NCBI GenBank assembly: GCA_902168205.1 | Contig: CABHOK010000007.1 | Span: 434,001-498,000, forward strand | Length of the DNA: 64,000 nt | Direction of reading: 5' to 3' | Source of the DNA: an uncultured Chitinophaga sp. | GTDB taxonomy: Bacteria; Bacteroidota; Bacteroidia; Cytophagales; Cyclobacteriaceae | Shown: one piece after another, positions 54,265-63,924 of the stretch | How the letters are laid out: each line of letters starts with the position of its first letter | Position numbering within the stretch: the stretch's first letter is position 1 | Program-made: the position numbers and the translations under genes | The notes under the pieces: generated by a model | The model's database searches: none | Told to the model about the DNA's origin: nothing | The model's input: only the letters and a program-made list of their open reading frames with translations

Positions 54265-55095
54265 ATGAAAATGAAAACAAAGACTATCAGTTCGCTTTTA
54301 ATCCCGTTTGTTCTTGTAGCAACATTATTTCTTTCTTCCTGCGATGACGATGCAGAAAAATCATCCGACACCAGTGAAGCCGCTAAAAAAGAAAACGTAA
54401 ATAAGGTTCTTGACTTTCGTGAAGATCTCAATTTTGTCAATCGCTTTGTCAATGAGAGCGTAACCAATATACCTTCTGAAGCAGGACGCAGTACATTTGC
54501 AACCTCTACCATTGCCAGGTTAAAAAGTTCGGCTCCATGTGCAGAGGCAATCGAAGAAGAACTATCAAACGGTTCAACAAGGATCACCATGAACTTTGGT
54601 GACGGCTGCGAAACGGAAGAAGGTACCGAAGTTTCCGGAAGCGTGGTAATTATATTTTCCTTGAGCGAAAATACAATTGAATATAGCCTGGAATTTATAG
54701 ACTATAGCGAGCTCGACTCCGATGAGCACGAAGGAGAAATTGTAAATGGTACAGTAAGCGGAAGCTTCGTGTTCGACCTTGAAGCAGGTATATTTACGCA
54801 GGAAATGGAACAGGATCTTACCGTTACGTACGCCAACAACACGGAAGCTAAATATAAAGTAGCGCAGGCTGCAGAAATGACAGAAGATGGTTTACGGGTG
54901 ATCTCGCTAACAACCAGTGGTAACTTTGCAGATGGTGGAGCATTCTCGATGACACTCCGCAAAAACCTTGTATATGATTTCTCTTGTGCCGGCGATTTTC
55001 CGATTGAAGGCGAAGAAATGCTGATGTTCCAGGGCAACAGCATTCTCGTGAACTACGGGAACCGCACTTGCGATAGAGACTTTACTGTAAAGTAA
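54265..55095 (+). CDS. Hypothetical lipoprotein following the receptor operon
   Basis: 276 residues with a lipoprotein signal (FLSSCDDDAEKSSD). The rest is acidic and beta-rich (MNFGDGCETEEGTEVSGSVVIIFS, FVFDLEAGIFTQEMEQDLTV, FSCAGDFPIEGEEMLMFQGN), with cysteines that may pair, and no recognised domain. It lies 132 bp after the TonB receptor. Together with the lipocalin-like lipoprotein upstream it may be regulated by the same ECF sigma factor; inference. Confidence 0.7.
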   Translation: MKMKTKTISSLLIPFVLVATLFLSSCDDDAEKSSDTSEAAKKENVNKVLDFREDLNFVNRFVNESVTNIPSEAGRSTFATSTIARLKSSAPCAEAIEEELSNGSTRITMNFGDGCETEEGTEVSGSVVIIFSLSENTIEYSLEFIDYSELDSDEHEGEIVNGTVSGSFVFDLEAGIFTQEMEQDLTVTYANNTEAKYKVAQAAEMTEDGLRVISLTTSGNFADGGAFSMTLRKNLVYDFSCAGDFPIEGEEMLMFQGNSILVNYGNRTCDRDFTVK

Positions 55096-55197
55096 ACTTC
55101 AGCTATAGAGAGTTGCGGGCTTCGAGCTCCGAGAGGAAAAAAGCTGATGGCTTCTGGCTGCTGGAGTTGGGAGTGACGGTGCCGTATCAGTATAGTA

Positions 55198-55225
55198 AAA
55201 TCCCGGAAGGCCCTCTCCGGGATTT
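55198..55225. terminator. Bidirectional terminator
   Basis: AAATCCCGGA / TCCGGGATTT, a perfect 10-bp stem with an 8-nt loop between the convergent lipoprotein and oxidoreductase genes. T-rich sequence follows on both strands (TTTACTCTTTT on plus, TTTTACT on minus). Confidence 0.85.
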
Positions 55226-55267
55226 ACTCTTTTAAAGTATATACTTTACTGAATTCAATATTAATTT

Positions 55268-57430
55268 CTATACCTCCGCCAATTGAAAAGGTAATTTCCG
55301 TATGCGTTTACCCGTCAGGTCAAATATAGCGTTGCAAAGTGCGGGGGCAAAGGCGGGCAATCCGGGTTCGCCTACACCTCCCGGCTTTTCATCGTTCTCC
55401 ATAATATGCACTTCAATCTCGGGTATCTCCTGCAAGCGCGGCATAGTATAGGTATTGAAATTCTTTTCAACGGCTTTACCTTCTTTAAAATGCGTGGCAT
55501 GATTTATAGCGGCTCCCAATGCCATGATAATACTACCTTCTACCTGTGCCCGAATGATATCCGGATTTATATACATGCCACAATCAATCAACGCATATAC
55601 TTTATCGATCTTGATTTTCTGGTCTGGCTTGCGCGATACTTTTACAACCTGTCCTACCATCGCACCAAAGCAATCGGTAATGGCCACGCCCCACCCTTCA
55701 TTCTTCGCTCTGCTTTTCCAGTTGCTTACAACGGCAAGCCGATCCACCAATGCGAGGCTGCGGGACGAAGCCAGGTGAGCCTTTCGGAATTCAAGCGGAT
55801 CTTGTAACGCTAGGTGCGCGAGTTCATCGATGAAACTTTCAAAAGCGAAAGCATCTACATTGGCTATCGGTGCCCGCCACCACATGGTTGGTATAGGCGA
55901 CTTGGTCGGGACACCGCCAAAACTATAATGTGGTATTGATTTATAGTAGTCGCTTAGTGAGCCGCCTATCTCACCGGTATTTGCTTTTAGTGATTGAGGT
56001 TGTGCGTCCTTATCCTCTCCCTGTCCTATATATTGTGAAGCCGAAATGATCTGAAGAGCATGTATCTTTTTCTGCGCGTCCACACCTCCACTGCATTTAT
56101 AGAAAGAGCCTGCCCGAAAAGGTCCCATCGTCATATCATCTTCTCGTGTCCACATTACCTGCACAGGTGCCTTTATGGCTTTTGAAATAAGAGCTGCTTC
56201 GAGCGGGTAATCCGGAAATGCTTTTCTACCAAAGCCACCTCCGAGAAAAGTCATATTTACTGCAACATTCTCGATGGGTATATTAAGTCTTTGGCTTAGA
56301 TCCGCCTGTATCCAGTTAGCCTCCTGTATTGGTCCCCATATTTCAATGCTGTTGTCCTTTACATCCGCAATGCAATTGAGTGGCTCCATGCAGCTATGCG
56401 ATTGATAAGGTGCTTCATATATATACTCAATAACAGCGGTAGAATTTTTTAAGGCTGTCTCAAAAGCATCCGGTGTCACGGGTTTGTCGAGGTCCTGTCT
56501 CATTCGGGTTGAGAGCTGTTCTGAATCGAGGTGTTCAAAGCCGGCATCATCCCATTCCACTTTCAACAGCTTGCGACCTTGCATTGCTGTCCACAACGAG
56601 TCCGCTACTACAGCAACACCTTCGTACATCAAACCAAACACAGCACGCTGCACTTTCATCACATGCTTTACTCCGCTAACGGATCTGGTCGCTGCATCAT
56701 CAAAGCTTTTTACTTTTCCCCGAAAGCGCGGACTTCTTTCTACTACCGCATAGAGCATACCCGGTAATTTTCTATCGAGTCCAAATACAGCGGTACCGTT
56801 GGTCTTGGCGGCTATATCTTTACGCCTGATCGGCTTGCCTATAATTTTATAGTCTTTGCGTTCTTTCAGTTTTACCGGTTGAGGTGGTGTGAGCTGCGCG
56901 GCATCTTTTACCAATACACCATAGTTTAGTTTTCTTCCGGTAGCGCGATGTACCACATGTCCATTCTCAGCATAACACTCTGTTGCTGCTACTCTCCATT
57001 GCCTGGCGGCCGCTTCAATGAGCATGCCCCGGGCAGACGCACCCATGCGTAATAACTGCTGATACCAGCCGCGAATGGAGAAGCTTCCCTCCTGTGGCTG
57101 TGGTCCGTATTTTTTTGGATTAGCAGGAGCATACTGTATACGCACGTTGTCCATGGCAACTTCCAGTTCTTCAGCAACAATTTGTGGAATGGCCTGCCAA
57201 GTACCCTGTCCCATCTCGGAGCGATGGTTGAAGAGTGTAACGTTACCCGCAGTATCAATCGATATCCATGCCATCAGCTCGGTTGCTATAGCTTCGGCAT
57301 CCTCTACCGGAACAATTTCTCCCGTGCTTTTTCCGGATGCAGGCCAGTAGCAGCCGATTGTGAGCGCTATACCCGACAAGCCTGCCTGTTGCAAAAAGGT
57401 TCGCCTGGAAAGATGCCGTTTATGCTCCAT
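55268..57430 (-). CDS. Molybdopterin-binding xanthine dehydrogenase-family large subunit (IorB-like)
   Basis: 720 residues with a Tat-type signal (LSRRTFLQQAG). It matches large subunits of isoquinoline 1-oxidoreductase-like enzymes: NHRSEMGQGTWQAIPQIVAEELE, IRRKDIAAKTNGTAVFGLDRKLPGMLYAVVERSP, YEAPYQSHSCMEPLNCIA, FLGGGFGRKAFPDYPLEAALIS, and the C-terminal GVGEPGLPAFAPALCNAIFDLTG with the active-site Glu. These enzymes hydroxylate N-heterocycles or oxidise aldehydes using a molybdenum cofactor and a separate [2Fe-2S] small subunit. No small-subunit gene is adjacent: upstream is a divergent permease gene, downstream a terminator. Confidence 0.9.
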   Translation of the reverse strand: MEHKRHLSRRTFLQQAGLSGIALTIGCYWPASGKSTGEIVPVEDAEAIATELMAWISIDTAGNVTLFNHRSEMGQGTWQAIPQIVAEELEVAMDNVRIQYAPANPKKYGPQPQEGSFSIRGWYQQLLRMGASARGMLIEAAARQWRVAATECYAENGHVVHRATGRKLNYGVLVKDAAQLTPPQPVKLKERKDYKIIGKPIRRKDIAAKTNGTAVFGLDRKLPGMLYAVVERSPRFRGKVKSFDDAATRSVSGVKHVMKVQRAVFGLMYEGVAVVADSLWTAMQGRKLLKVEWDDAGFEHLDSEQLSTRMRQDLDKPVTPDAFETALKNSTAVIEYIYEAPYQSHSCMEPLNCIADVKDNSIEIWGPIQEANWIQADLSQRLNIPIENVAVNMTFLGGGFGRKAFPDYPLEAALISKAIKAPVQVMWTREDDMTMGPFRAGSFYKCSGGVDAQKKIHALQIISASQYIGQGEDKDAQPQSLKANTGEIGGSLSDYYKSIPHYSFGGVPTKSPIPTMWWRAPIANVDAFAFESFIDELAHLALQDPLEFRKAHLASSRSLALVDRLAVVSNWKSRAKNEGWGVAITDCFGAMVGQVVKVSRKPDQKIKIDKVYALIDCGMYINPDIIRAQVEGSIIMALGAAINHATHFKEGKAVEKNFNTYTMPRLQEIPEIEVHIMENDEKPGGVGEPGLPAFAPALCNAIFDLTGKRIRKLPFQLAEV

Positions 57431-57565
57431 CGTTATGAGTTTTTATCTGTTTCGGGACATATACTTCTGCAAACAACACAACGGCTTTGCTACCCTCCAC
57501 ACTATTCAACCTCTCCTGCATGAGACCCAGGTAGAGATACAACGTTCAAACCTTGTATAATAATA

Positions 57566-57573
57566 CAAATATA
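57566..57573 (-). promoter_or_regulatory. -7 promoter element of the oxidoreductase gene
   Basis: TATATTTG on the minus strand matches TAnnTTTG exactly; the leader to ATG 57430 would be about 130 nt. Confidence 0.45.
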
Positions 57574-57747
57574 TCGGGAGTATATATAAATAAAATACAG
57601 TTAAGTGTCGGTATATGAATCCCGTTGAAACACGAAACACCATGTAACTGGTGTGCTTATGCGAATTCATAAAAACGGACTATAGCGCTCGGTATCGGTC
57701 AGTAGAAAAATGGAATGTCTCATTTTTCTCACTATTTTAACGTATGG

Positions 57748-57755
57748 TAACTTTG
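57748..57755 (+). promoter_or_regulatory. -7 promoter element of the permease gene
   Basis: TAACTTTG matches TAnnTTTG exactly, about 40 bp before ATG 57796. Confidence 0.55.
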
Positions 57756-57795
57756 GCACAATTATGAACATGCACCTGGCATTACATAAACGACT

Positions 57796-60237
57796 ATGGT
57801 TTTAACATTACTAAAACTATCGCTTCGGAAGTTATGGAACGAAAAGTCGTTCTCATTTCTGAGCATCGCCGGACTTTCACTGGCTATCGTTTCCGCTACC
57901 ACCATTCTGCTATATACTTTCTATGAACGCAGCTTTGATAGCTTCCGGTCAGCAGATATATACAGGGTAACCTATCACGGCTTCGAGAATAACGTTGAGA
58001 CCGGAAGCTCTGCTCAAATCAATCCGGCTTTGGCACCTGCTATCAAGAATGATATTCCGGAAGTAACATCCGCAGTACGGTTGGTACATACCGGACCGTT
58101 CATGGCTGATCCGGTGATGGAGTACCAGGAAAAGAAATTCCGTGAAAGCAAGATTTACTTTGCTGATCCCGAATTCCTCTCAATGTTTTCATACAACCTT
58201 ATCGAAGGAGATGCCGCCACTGCGTTGGCCAACCCCGACCATGCGGTAATATCACAATCTGCGGCTACGAAATACTTTGGCAACGGTACGGCTATTGGTA
58301 AAATACTGGTCTTTCACCGCGGAGAAAGAGGTTCACTGCCCATTACAATTTCTGGAGTGTTTGAAGATATACCACTCAATTCGCACATCCACACTGATTT
58401 TGTTTTGTCGTTCTCCAGTCTCGGTATAACAGACCTTGATAACAATTGGGACTGGGGTAATTTTTATACCTATATACAGTTGCAACCCGGTCTCAAAGCA
58501 GAAACTATACAAGCTAAGATTCCGGAATTGCTGAATAAACATATCGGAAAAATTATAGCCGATATGCATGCGAACGGCTATCGTGCAGATTTTGAATTAC
58601 AGCCGATCCAATCCATACACCTCGAATCCAAACTATGGGGCGAACTGGAAGTAAACGGAGACGCTACTACTGTTACATTTCTGCAAATTGTAGCAGCCTT
58701 CATTCTATTGATTGCATGGATCAACTATATAAACTTTTCGATTGCACGTTCAACCGAAAACAGTCGTGAAATCAGTATTCGGAAAATCAACGGTGCCAAC
58801 CGGCTCCAACTCCTTGGACAGTTACTAATGGATGCCGCTGCCATGAATTTGATAGCTATCATCGTTTCGGTAGCCGCTATACAAGCTACATTACCTATAC
58901 TGAAGGTGATGATCGATTTACCGGATGCCGTCTCACTCGGCTGGCAAGGTGCAGTTGTCCTGTTCATTATATACCTGGTCGGTACGCTTTGTTCCGGTTT
59001 ATATCCTGCACTCTTTATATCAAGATTGAGCCCGGTATCATTACTCAAATCCAAAGTGTCAAGATCACTGGCGAGTGTTAATCTCAATAAAGCTTTGATC
59101 GTATTTCAGTTCACAGCTTCTGTGGTTCTCATCATCGGTACAATCACCGTTTACCAACAGCTTGCATTTATGCGCAACCAGGCATTGGGTATGGATATAG
59201 ACCAGACCTTAATCGTGAAAGGCCCTTCGGTAAAAGACAGCACCTACAAAGCAATACGTTCTTCGTTTGCTATCGAAACCAAAAGACTTCCGGGGGTTGT
59301 CTCATTTGCGATAACCTCCTCGATACCCGGTGATGAATTACATTGGGGCAGAAGTTTTGCCCGGCAGAATGCACCCGAGAATTCCGTAGGATGCGCGATC
59401 GTAGCCATCGATGAGAACTTCTTTACCCTATTAGGTGCTTCCTTCGCCGCCGGTAAAAATTACCCGGACGGCACAACGGCATGGCAAGACGCCATTATCA
59501 TCAATGAGACCGCTGCAAAATCGTTCGGCTATTACAACCCTGCAGAAGCTATCGACCAGACTATACTTTGGGATGAGAACGATCGACCGCTTCCTAAAAA
59601 AGTTATCGGTGTCGTAAAAGACTTTAACCAGCAATCACTGCGAACTAAAATTGAACCGATTGTCTTTACGCTAAAAGAATATGTCTTTGCACCGTGGGCC
59701 GGAGAGTTTTATGCATTCAAAATCCAGGGCCAAAATATACAGTCGTCCATTCAATCAATTCAACATCTCTGGGCAACACTATATCCACAGAATCCTTTTG
59801 ATTATTTCTTCCTTGACCAGCACTTCAATGCACAATACAAAAATGATGATCGCTTCGGCAAAGTGTTCGTTGTCTTTTCAGGCCTCGCTATATTTATAGC
59901 CTCGCTGGGTCTGTTCGGTCTTACAGCCTATATGACCATGCTGCGAACAAAAGAAATTGGTGTTCGAAAAGTATTGGGGTCCTCCACTTTTCAGCTGGTA
60001 TATTTACTGTCGGCCAATTACCTTAAGCTAGTTTTTATGGCTTTTGTTATTGCGTGTCCTATCGGTATACTGCTCATGAACAAATGGCTAGCACAATTTG
60101 CCTATCGCATTTCGTTTAATGCCTGGATATGCATTATTGCCGGACTCCTGGCGTTAACTATTGCCGGCCTCACTGTGGCAATCAAGAGCTGGCATTCGGC
60201 CAATATAGATCCTGCCAAGGCCCTGAAATACGAATGA
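57796..60237 (+). CDS. MacB/FtsX-type ABC transporter permease
   Basis: 813 residues in the eight-helix layout of Bacteroidota FtsX-like permeases. An N-terminal helix (FSFLSIAGLSLAIVSATTILLYTFY) is followed by a MacB periplasmic core domain (about 45-280), FtsX helices around 290-440, a second core domain (about 470-680) and final FtsX helices (GLAIFIASLGLFGLTAYMTMLRTKEIGVRKVLGSS). These are mechanotransmission-type transporters that need a separate ATPase. None is adjacent, which is common for this group. Substrate unknown. Confidence 0.92.
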   Translation: MVLTLLKLSLRKLWNEKSFSFLSIAGLSLAIVSATTILLYTFYERSFDSFRSADIYRVTYHGFENNVETGSSAQINPALAPAIKNDIPEVTSAVRLVHTGPFMADPVMEYQEKKFRESKIYFADPEFLSMFSYNLIEGDAATALANPDHAVISQSAATKYFGNGTAIGKILVFHRGERGSLPITISGVFEDIPLNSHIHTDFVLSFSSLGITDLDNNWDWGNFYTYIQLQPGLKAETIQAKIPELLNKHIGKIIADMHANGYRADFELQPIQSIHLESKLWGELEVNGDATTVTFLQIVAAFILLIAWINYINFSIARSTENSREISIRKINGANRLQLLGQLLMDAAAMNLIAIIVSVAAIQATLPILKVMIDLPDAVSLGWQGAVVLFIIYLVGTLCSGLYPALFISRLSPVSLLKSKVSRSLASVNLNKALIVFQFTASVVLIIGTITVYQQLAFMRNQALGMDIDQTLIVKGPSVKDSTYKAIRSSFAIETKRLPGVVSFAITSSIPGDELHWGRSFARQNAPENSVGCAIVAIDENFFTLLGASFAAGKNYPDGTTAWQDAIIINETAAKSFGYYNPAEAIDQTILWDENDRPLPKKVIGVVKDFNQQSLRTKIEPIVFTLKEYVFAPWAGEFYAFKIQGQNIQSSIQSIQHLWATLYPQNPFDYFFLDQHFNAQYKNDDRFGKVFVVFSGLAIFIASLGLFGLTAYMTMLRTKEIGVRKVLGSSTFQLVYLLSANYLKLVFMAFVIACPIGILLMNKWLAQFAYRISFNAWICIIAGLLALTIAGLTVAIKSWHSANIDPAKALKYE

Positions 60238-60259
60238 CAATCACTATAGTATATTATTG

Positions 60260-60709
60260 CTAGGCATTAAACTGTCTCAAGTGGTGATCGGCATGTTTAT
60301 AAGCGAAAATGCCGATCTCCTCCTGCGTGATCTTACCAAAGAAATCGTGTATAAAACGTGAGTTTGAAAAGTGTCCGTATTCCGCGACACGTGCAATCCA
60401 TTTCTCTTTTTGCTGCTCTATATTTCCACCACGTTCTTTTACGGCAAGTTTACCGGCAGGCATATTTCGTTTCATCGGTCGGCTGTCGCCCACCGAACTT
60501 TTCAACGCCAGCTTACCAAACAGTAAACCGAGGAAACATTGCTTGTATTCCGGATTATGCGTTCCCAATACCCACTCATCCCATATCGTACAATGCTTGG
60601 CCATCTGATATACATTCATTTTTTCCCATTGTGCCTTGCTGTTTTCATGGAGACGGTTGATTCTGCCGATCAATTCCTGCCGTGTGCTTTCATCAAAAAT
60701 AGTTTTCAT
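60260..60709 (-). CDS. DUF1569 protein
   Basis: 149 residues matching DUF1569: RINRLHENSKAQWEKMNVYQMAKHCTIWDEWVLG, LKSSVGDSRPMKRNMPAGKLAVKERG and the end IFAYKHADHHLRQFNA. The conserved His residues (MAKHC, KHADHHLRQF) suggest a DinB-like metal-binding four-helix bundle. Function unknown. It converges with the permease gene. Confidence 0.85.
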   Translation of the reverse strand: MKTIFDESTRQELIGRINRLHENSKAQWEKMNVYQMAKHCTIWDEWVLGTHNPEYKQCFLGLLFGKLALKSSVGDSRPMKRNMPAGKLAVKERGGNIEQQKEKWIARVAEYGHFSNSRFIHDFFGKITQEEIGIFAYKHADHHLRQFNA

Positions 60710-60760
60710 ATATATAGTGGTCTATTTACCTGTGATGATCGATTGTTCATGTATGTATCA

Positions 60761-62002
60761 TTAGTTGCTTTTACCTTCTGACGGAGTTGCCATCAGCGAA
60801 GCAAAAACAATAACTGCGACAGACATGATCGAAATAGTTAGAAATGACATTTTGAGACTGGTTGCCTCTGCGATGAAGCCGATGATGGGAGGCCCTATCA
60901 ACAGCCCTATAAACCCCATGGAAGACACTGCTGTGAGCGCTGTACCGGGTGAAAGCGATTTGGACTTTCCGGCTGCGCTATATACCATGGGCACAACGGA
61001 AGAAACGCCCATGCCGATGAGGAAGAATCCAATGGTTGATGGTACAATTTCAGGAAGAAGGACCGCTAACAACAATCCCGCTGTTGTCAGTAATCCGCTT
61101 AATTGCAATATTCTTTTTAGTCCAAACTTATCGGAGAAACCATCTGCGAGAAAACGCATGCCCGCCATGGCTACCATAAATATAGTATATCCGAGCCCGG
61201 TATATGCCGGTTTAACATTCACAACTTTAATGAAATATAGTCCGCTCCAATCGAACATCGCACCTTCCACCATCATGGAACAAAACGCAATGATGCCAAG
61301 GCCAAGCAACGGTTTATCCGGCATAGCGAAAAGTGGACGCTTCTCTCCCGCAGCTTCATCTTTCGTTACAAGGTAAAAAGCACAAACGATATTAACTGTA
61401 AAGAACAGGACAGCAACAACTATATAATGTTGAAAGGGCGCAATGGTATGACTGATCATCCACGTGCCGAGTGCTGCACCTACAAAACCCGCCAGGCTCC
61501 ATAAGCCATGAAACGATGCCATGATCTTCTTTTGATATAAACCTTCCACGGCAACGGCCTGCGTATTAATAGCGATGTTGAGAAGGTTAGCAAAAAATCC
61601 AAAGAGGAATAAACAGCCGAACAACGCAACCGTACCGGGTGCTGTTCCAATGCACAGCAACGATACACTATAGAATATAGCAGCCAGTATAACAACGCGC
61701 TTGCTCTTCAATATACCGACAAGCCATCCGGCAAAGGGAAGAGAGACAAAGAATCCTACGGGTAACGCGAAGAGTATAGTACCTAATGCAGAGGAACTGA
61801 GATTCAACTTTTCCTGAATGCTCGGGATGCGTGATGCCCAACTTGCAAAACACAGCCCGTGCATGAAGAAGATTGCACTCACAGCTATACGGTTCATCCG
61901 TAGCATAGAAACTCCGGAAGTAAATCTACTTTCCGTGCGGTCGGGTTTGGCATCAGGTAATATCGCCTGGGTTATCACGCTGACTTTTAGGTTGTCTTTC
62001 AT
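60761..62002 (-). CDS. MFS transporter (YbjJ-like)
   Basis: Start at ATG 62002 (MKDNLKVSVITQAI); the longer frame to 62041 would use a TTG and run across the operator. About 413 residues with 12 transmembrane helices. The opening MNRIAVSAIFFMHGLCFASWASRIPSIQEKLNLSSSALGTILFALPVG is typical of YbjJ-like major facilitator proteins. It is divergent from a DeoR regulator that shares its operator, so transport and regulation are probably coupled; the substrate may be a sugar or sugar-like compound given the DeoR partner. Confidence 0.88.
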   Translation of the reverse strand: MKDNLKVSVITQAILPDAKPDRTESRFTSGVSMLRMNRIAVSAIFFMHGLCFASWASRIPSIQEKLNLSSSALGTILFALPVGFFVSLPFAGWLVGILKSKRVVILAAIFYSVSLLCIGTAPGTVALFGCLFLFGFFANLLNIAINTQAVAVEGLYQKKIMASFHGLWSLAGFVGAALGTWMISHTIAPFQHYIVVAVLFFTVNIVCAFYLVTKDEAAGEKRPLFAMPDKPLLGLGIIAFCSMMVEGAMFDWSGLYFIKVVNVKPAYTGLGYTIFMVAMAGMRFLADGFSDKFGLKRILQLSGLLTTAGLLLAVLLPEIVPSTIGFFLIGMGVSSVVPMVYSAAGKSKSLSPGTALTAVSSMGFIGLLIGPPIIGFIAEATSLKMSFLTISIMSVAVIVFASLMATPSEGKSN

Positions 62003-62006
62003 ATTT

Positions 62007-62122
62007 GCAATATTATGCAATAAACTTAAATAATATTGCAATTAATAGCAATAAATAGCAACATGATTCAGTAAATCTGTACAATATCGTATCATTATTA
62101 GCAAAAAATTGCATAATATTGC
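62007..62122. promoter_or_regulatory. Mirrored operator pair between MFS and DeoR genes
   Basis: The 14-mer TTGCATAATATTGC occurs at 62109-62122, 4 bp before the DeoR start, and as its exact reverse complement GCAATATTATGCAA at 62007-62020, 4 bp before the MFS start. Between them are extra GCAA/TTGC half-sites (ATTGCAATTAATAGCAAT at 62035-62052, TAGCAAC, TAGCAAA). The DeoR protein is the obvious binder, repressing both genes. Confidence 0.75.
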
Positions 62123-62126
62123 TTCT

Positions 62127-62876
62127 ATGTTAAAAGAGGAACGTTTCCGCATTATCCTGGAAAAACTTTCAAAGGATCAGAAAGTGACCTTGAAGTCACT
62201 GAGTAAACAGTTGAAGATTTCCGAATATACCGTGCGAAGAGACTTGAAAGAACTCACGGACCAGGGATTACTGAAAGCTGTGAGAGGCGGTGCTATACCA
62301 CACTCTCCTACTCCCCATCATTTTGCTGATCGATTGGACTATAAAACCGATGCAAAGAAAGTCATTGCCGAAAAAGCATTGAGCTTATTGCATAACGGGC
62401 AAGTTGTGGCGTTTGATGGTGGCACAACCGCGATGGCCATCGCTAGTATACTTCCGCGCGATCTGCAGATAACGGTCGTGACCAATAGCTTCCCCGTTGT
62501 AAATGTACTCGAGTCGCATCCGGCCATAGAAGTGTTATTCGCTGGTGGTCGCTTGTATAAAGCAGCCTTTACTTCCATTGGACATAACGCTATCAATTTT
62601 TTCAACAGTATTCGCGCTGATATATTCTTCATGGGAATCTGCAGTATTCATCCTACTATTGGTGTTACTACAATAAATTACGAAGAGAGCCAGGTAAAGA
62701 AGGCCGTTGCTGAAGTGTCCAAAAAAGTAGTCGCGTTATCACCACACGAAAGAATAAATACGGCTGAAGCTTATTTCATTTGTGATTCCTCCAAGGTGGA
62801 TGTAATCATCACCGATGAAGAAGGAAAGGCCATGGCAGAAGATTCTTTCAAAGGTTCAGGAATTACAATTATGTAA
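62127..62876 (+). CDS. DeoR/GlpR-family repressor
   Basis: Start at ATG 62127 (MLKEERFRIILEKL); an in-frame TTG at 62109 lies in the operator. About 249 residues: N-terminal DeoR winged helix (VTLKSLSKQLKISEYTVRRDLKELTDQGLLKAVRGGAI) and the sugar-phosphate sensor domain (VVAFDGGTTAMAIASIL, TVVTNSFPVVNVL, LFAGGRLYKAAFTSIG, FFMGICSI). It likely senses a phosphorylated sugar and controls the divergent MFS gene and itself through the mirrored sites. Confidence 0.92.
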   Translation: MLKEERFRIILEKLSKDQKVTLKSLSKQLKISEYTVRRDLKELTDQGLLKAVRGGAIPHSPTPHHFADRLDYKTDAKKVIAEKALSLLHNGQVVAFDGGTTAMAIASILPRDLQITVVTNSFPVVNVLESHPAIEVLFAGGRLYKAAFTSIGHNAINFFNSIRADIFFMGICSIHPTIGVTTINYEESQVKKAVAEVSKKVVALSPHERINTAEAYFICDSSKVDVIITDEEGKAMAEDSFKGSGITIM

Positions 62877-63013
62877 CTGCATACGCTCTCCGGTAAATAT
62901 AGAGGGGTTGCTCGCAGGCGTACAAAAAAATCCGGAAAGCGGGAGTATTCGGTATATCAATAAATACTATCAAAGGTATATTTACTACAGTACCCAATTG
63001 AATAGCCCTCATC

Positions 63014-63910
63014 ATGAAAACTCTTCTCCTCCTGCTTATCATCACGCTACCCGGTATCGTATCAGGACAAAAGCAAAAGACAGACACACCCCTGTATCTT
63101 GGAGAGAAACGCCCGGGTACCACTCCTGTTAAATTTGCTCCCGGAGTTATATCCGTGGTGGGCCGAAGTGAATTCGGTTCTGTATTTTCACGCAACGGTC
63201 AGGAGTTCTACTTCGCTGTTGACACTGCCGGCAGAGCGGAGATCCGATTCATGCACCTCAACAAAGGTAAATGGACAAAACCAAAGCGGCTGGTATTCGA
63301 CAATACATTCAGCTTCAACGACCCGATGTTATCCCCGGATGAGACTAAACTATTCTTCATATCCGACAGACCTTTGGCGGCTACCGGAGAGAAGAAGGAT
63401 TACGATATCTGGTATATGGAAAGAACAGCGAACGGTTGGTCTAAACCGATAAACGCTGGTACCGCCATCAACTCCGATAAAAATGAATACTATATATCTT
63501 TTTCGAAGGATGGAACGATCTATTACTCTTCCAACCGGGATCCGCGGAACGAATGGAACTATAATATACTATACGCATCGCCTGCAGGACAGAATAAATT
63601 TAAAAATGCGGTTCCGTTAAACGATTCCGTTAACTCATCTTACTATGAAGCAGATGTATTTATAGCGGGTGATAAATCATACCTGATATTCTGCGGAGAT
63701 AATCCGGACGGACTTGGTCGTGGTGATCTTTACATCAGTTTCAAAAAGGCTGACGGCACGTGGACAAAAGCCCGGAGCATGGGTAAGACTATTAATACCG
63801 AAGACCATGAGCTCTGTCCGTTCGTAACCGCAGATGGAAAGTACTTATTCTATACCAGCAACCAGGACATATATTGGGTGGATGCCAGCATCATCAACAA
63901 ATTACGATAG
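63014..63910 (+). CDS. Secreted PD40/WD40-like beta-propeller protein
   Basis: 298 residues with a signal peptide (MKTLLLLLIITLPGIVSG). Repeating propeller blades of PD40/TolB type: SVFSRNGQEFYFAVDTAG, PMLSPDETKLFFISDRP, ISFSKDGTIYYSSNRDPR, PFVTADGKYLFYTSNQD. No catalytic domain is fused to it. Function unknown. The gene ends 14 bp before the convergent AraC fragment. Confidence 0.85.
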   Translation: MKTLLLLLIITLPGIVSGQKQKTDTPLYLGEKRPGTTPVKFAPGVISVVGRSEFGSVFSRNGQEFYFAVDTAGRAEIRFMHLNKGKWTKPKRLVFDNTFSFNDPMLSPDETKLFFISDRPLAATGEKKDYDIWYMERTANGWSKPINAGTAINSDKNEYYISFSKDGTIYYSSNRDPRNEWNYNILYASPAGQNKFKNAVPLNDSVNSSYYEADVFIAGDKSYLIFCGDNPDGLGRGDLYISFKKADGTWTKARSMGKTINTEDHELCPFVTADGKYLFYTSNQDIYWVDASIINKLR

Positions 63911-63924
63911 CTGGCACGTATATA

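Larger units (their letters stand above)
57431..57795. other. Divergent promoter region
   Basis: 365 bp between the minus-strand oxidoreductase and the plus-strand permease genes. It contains a TATATTTG element on the minus strand (57566-57573) and a TAACTTTG element on the plus strand (57748-57755). Nothing else was recognised. Confidence 0.6.
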
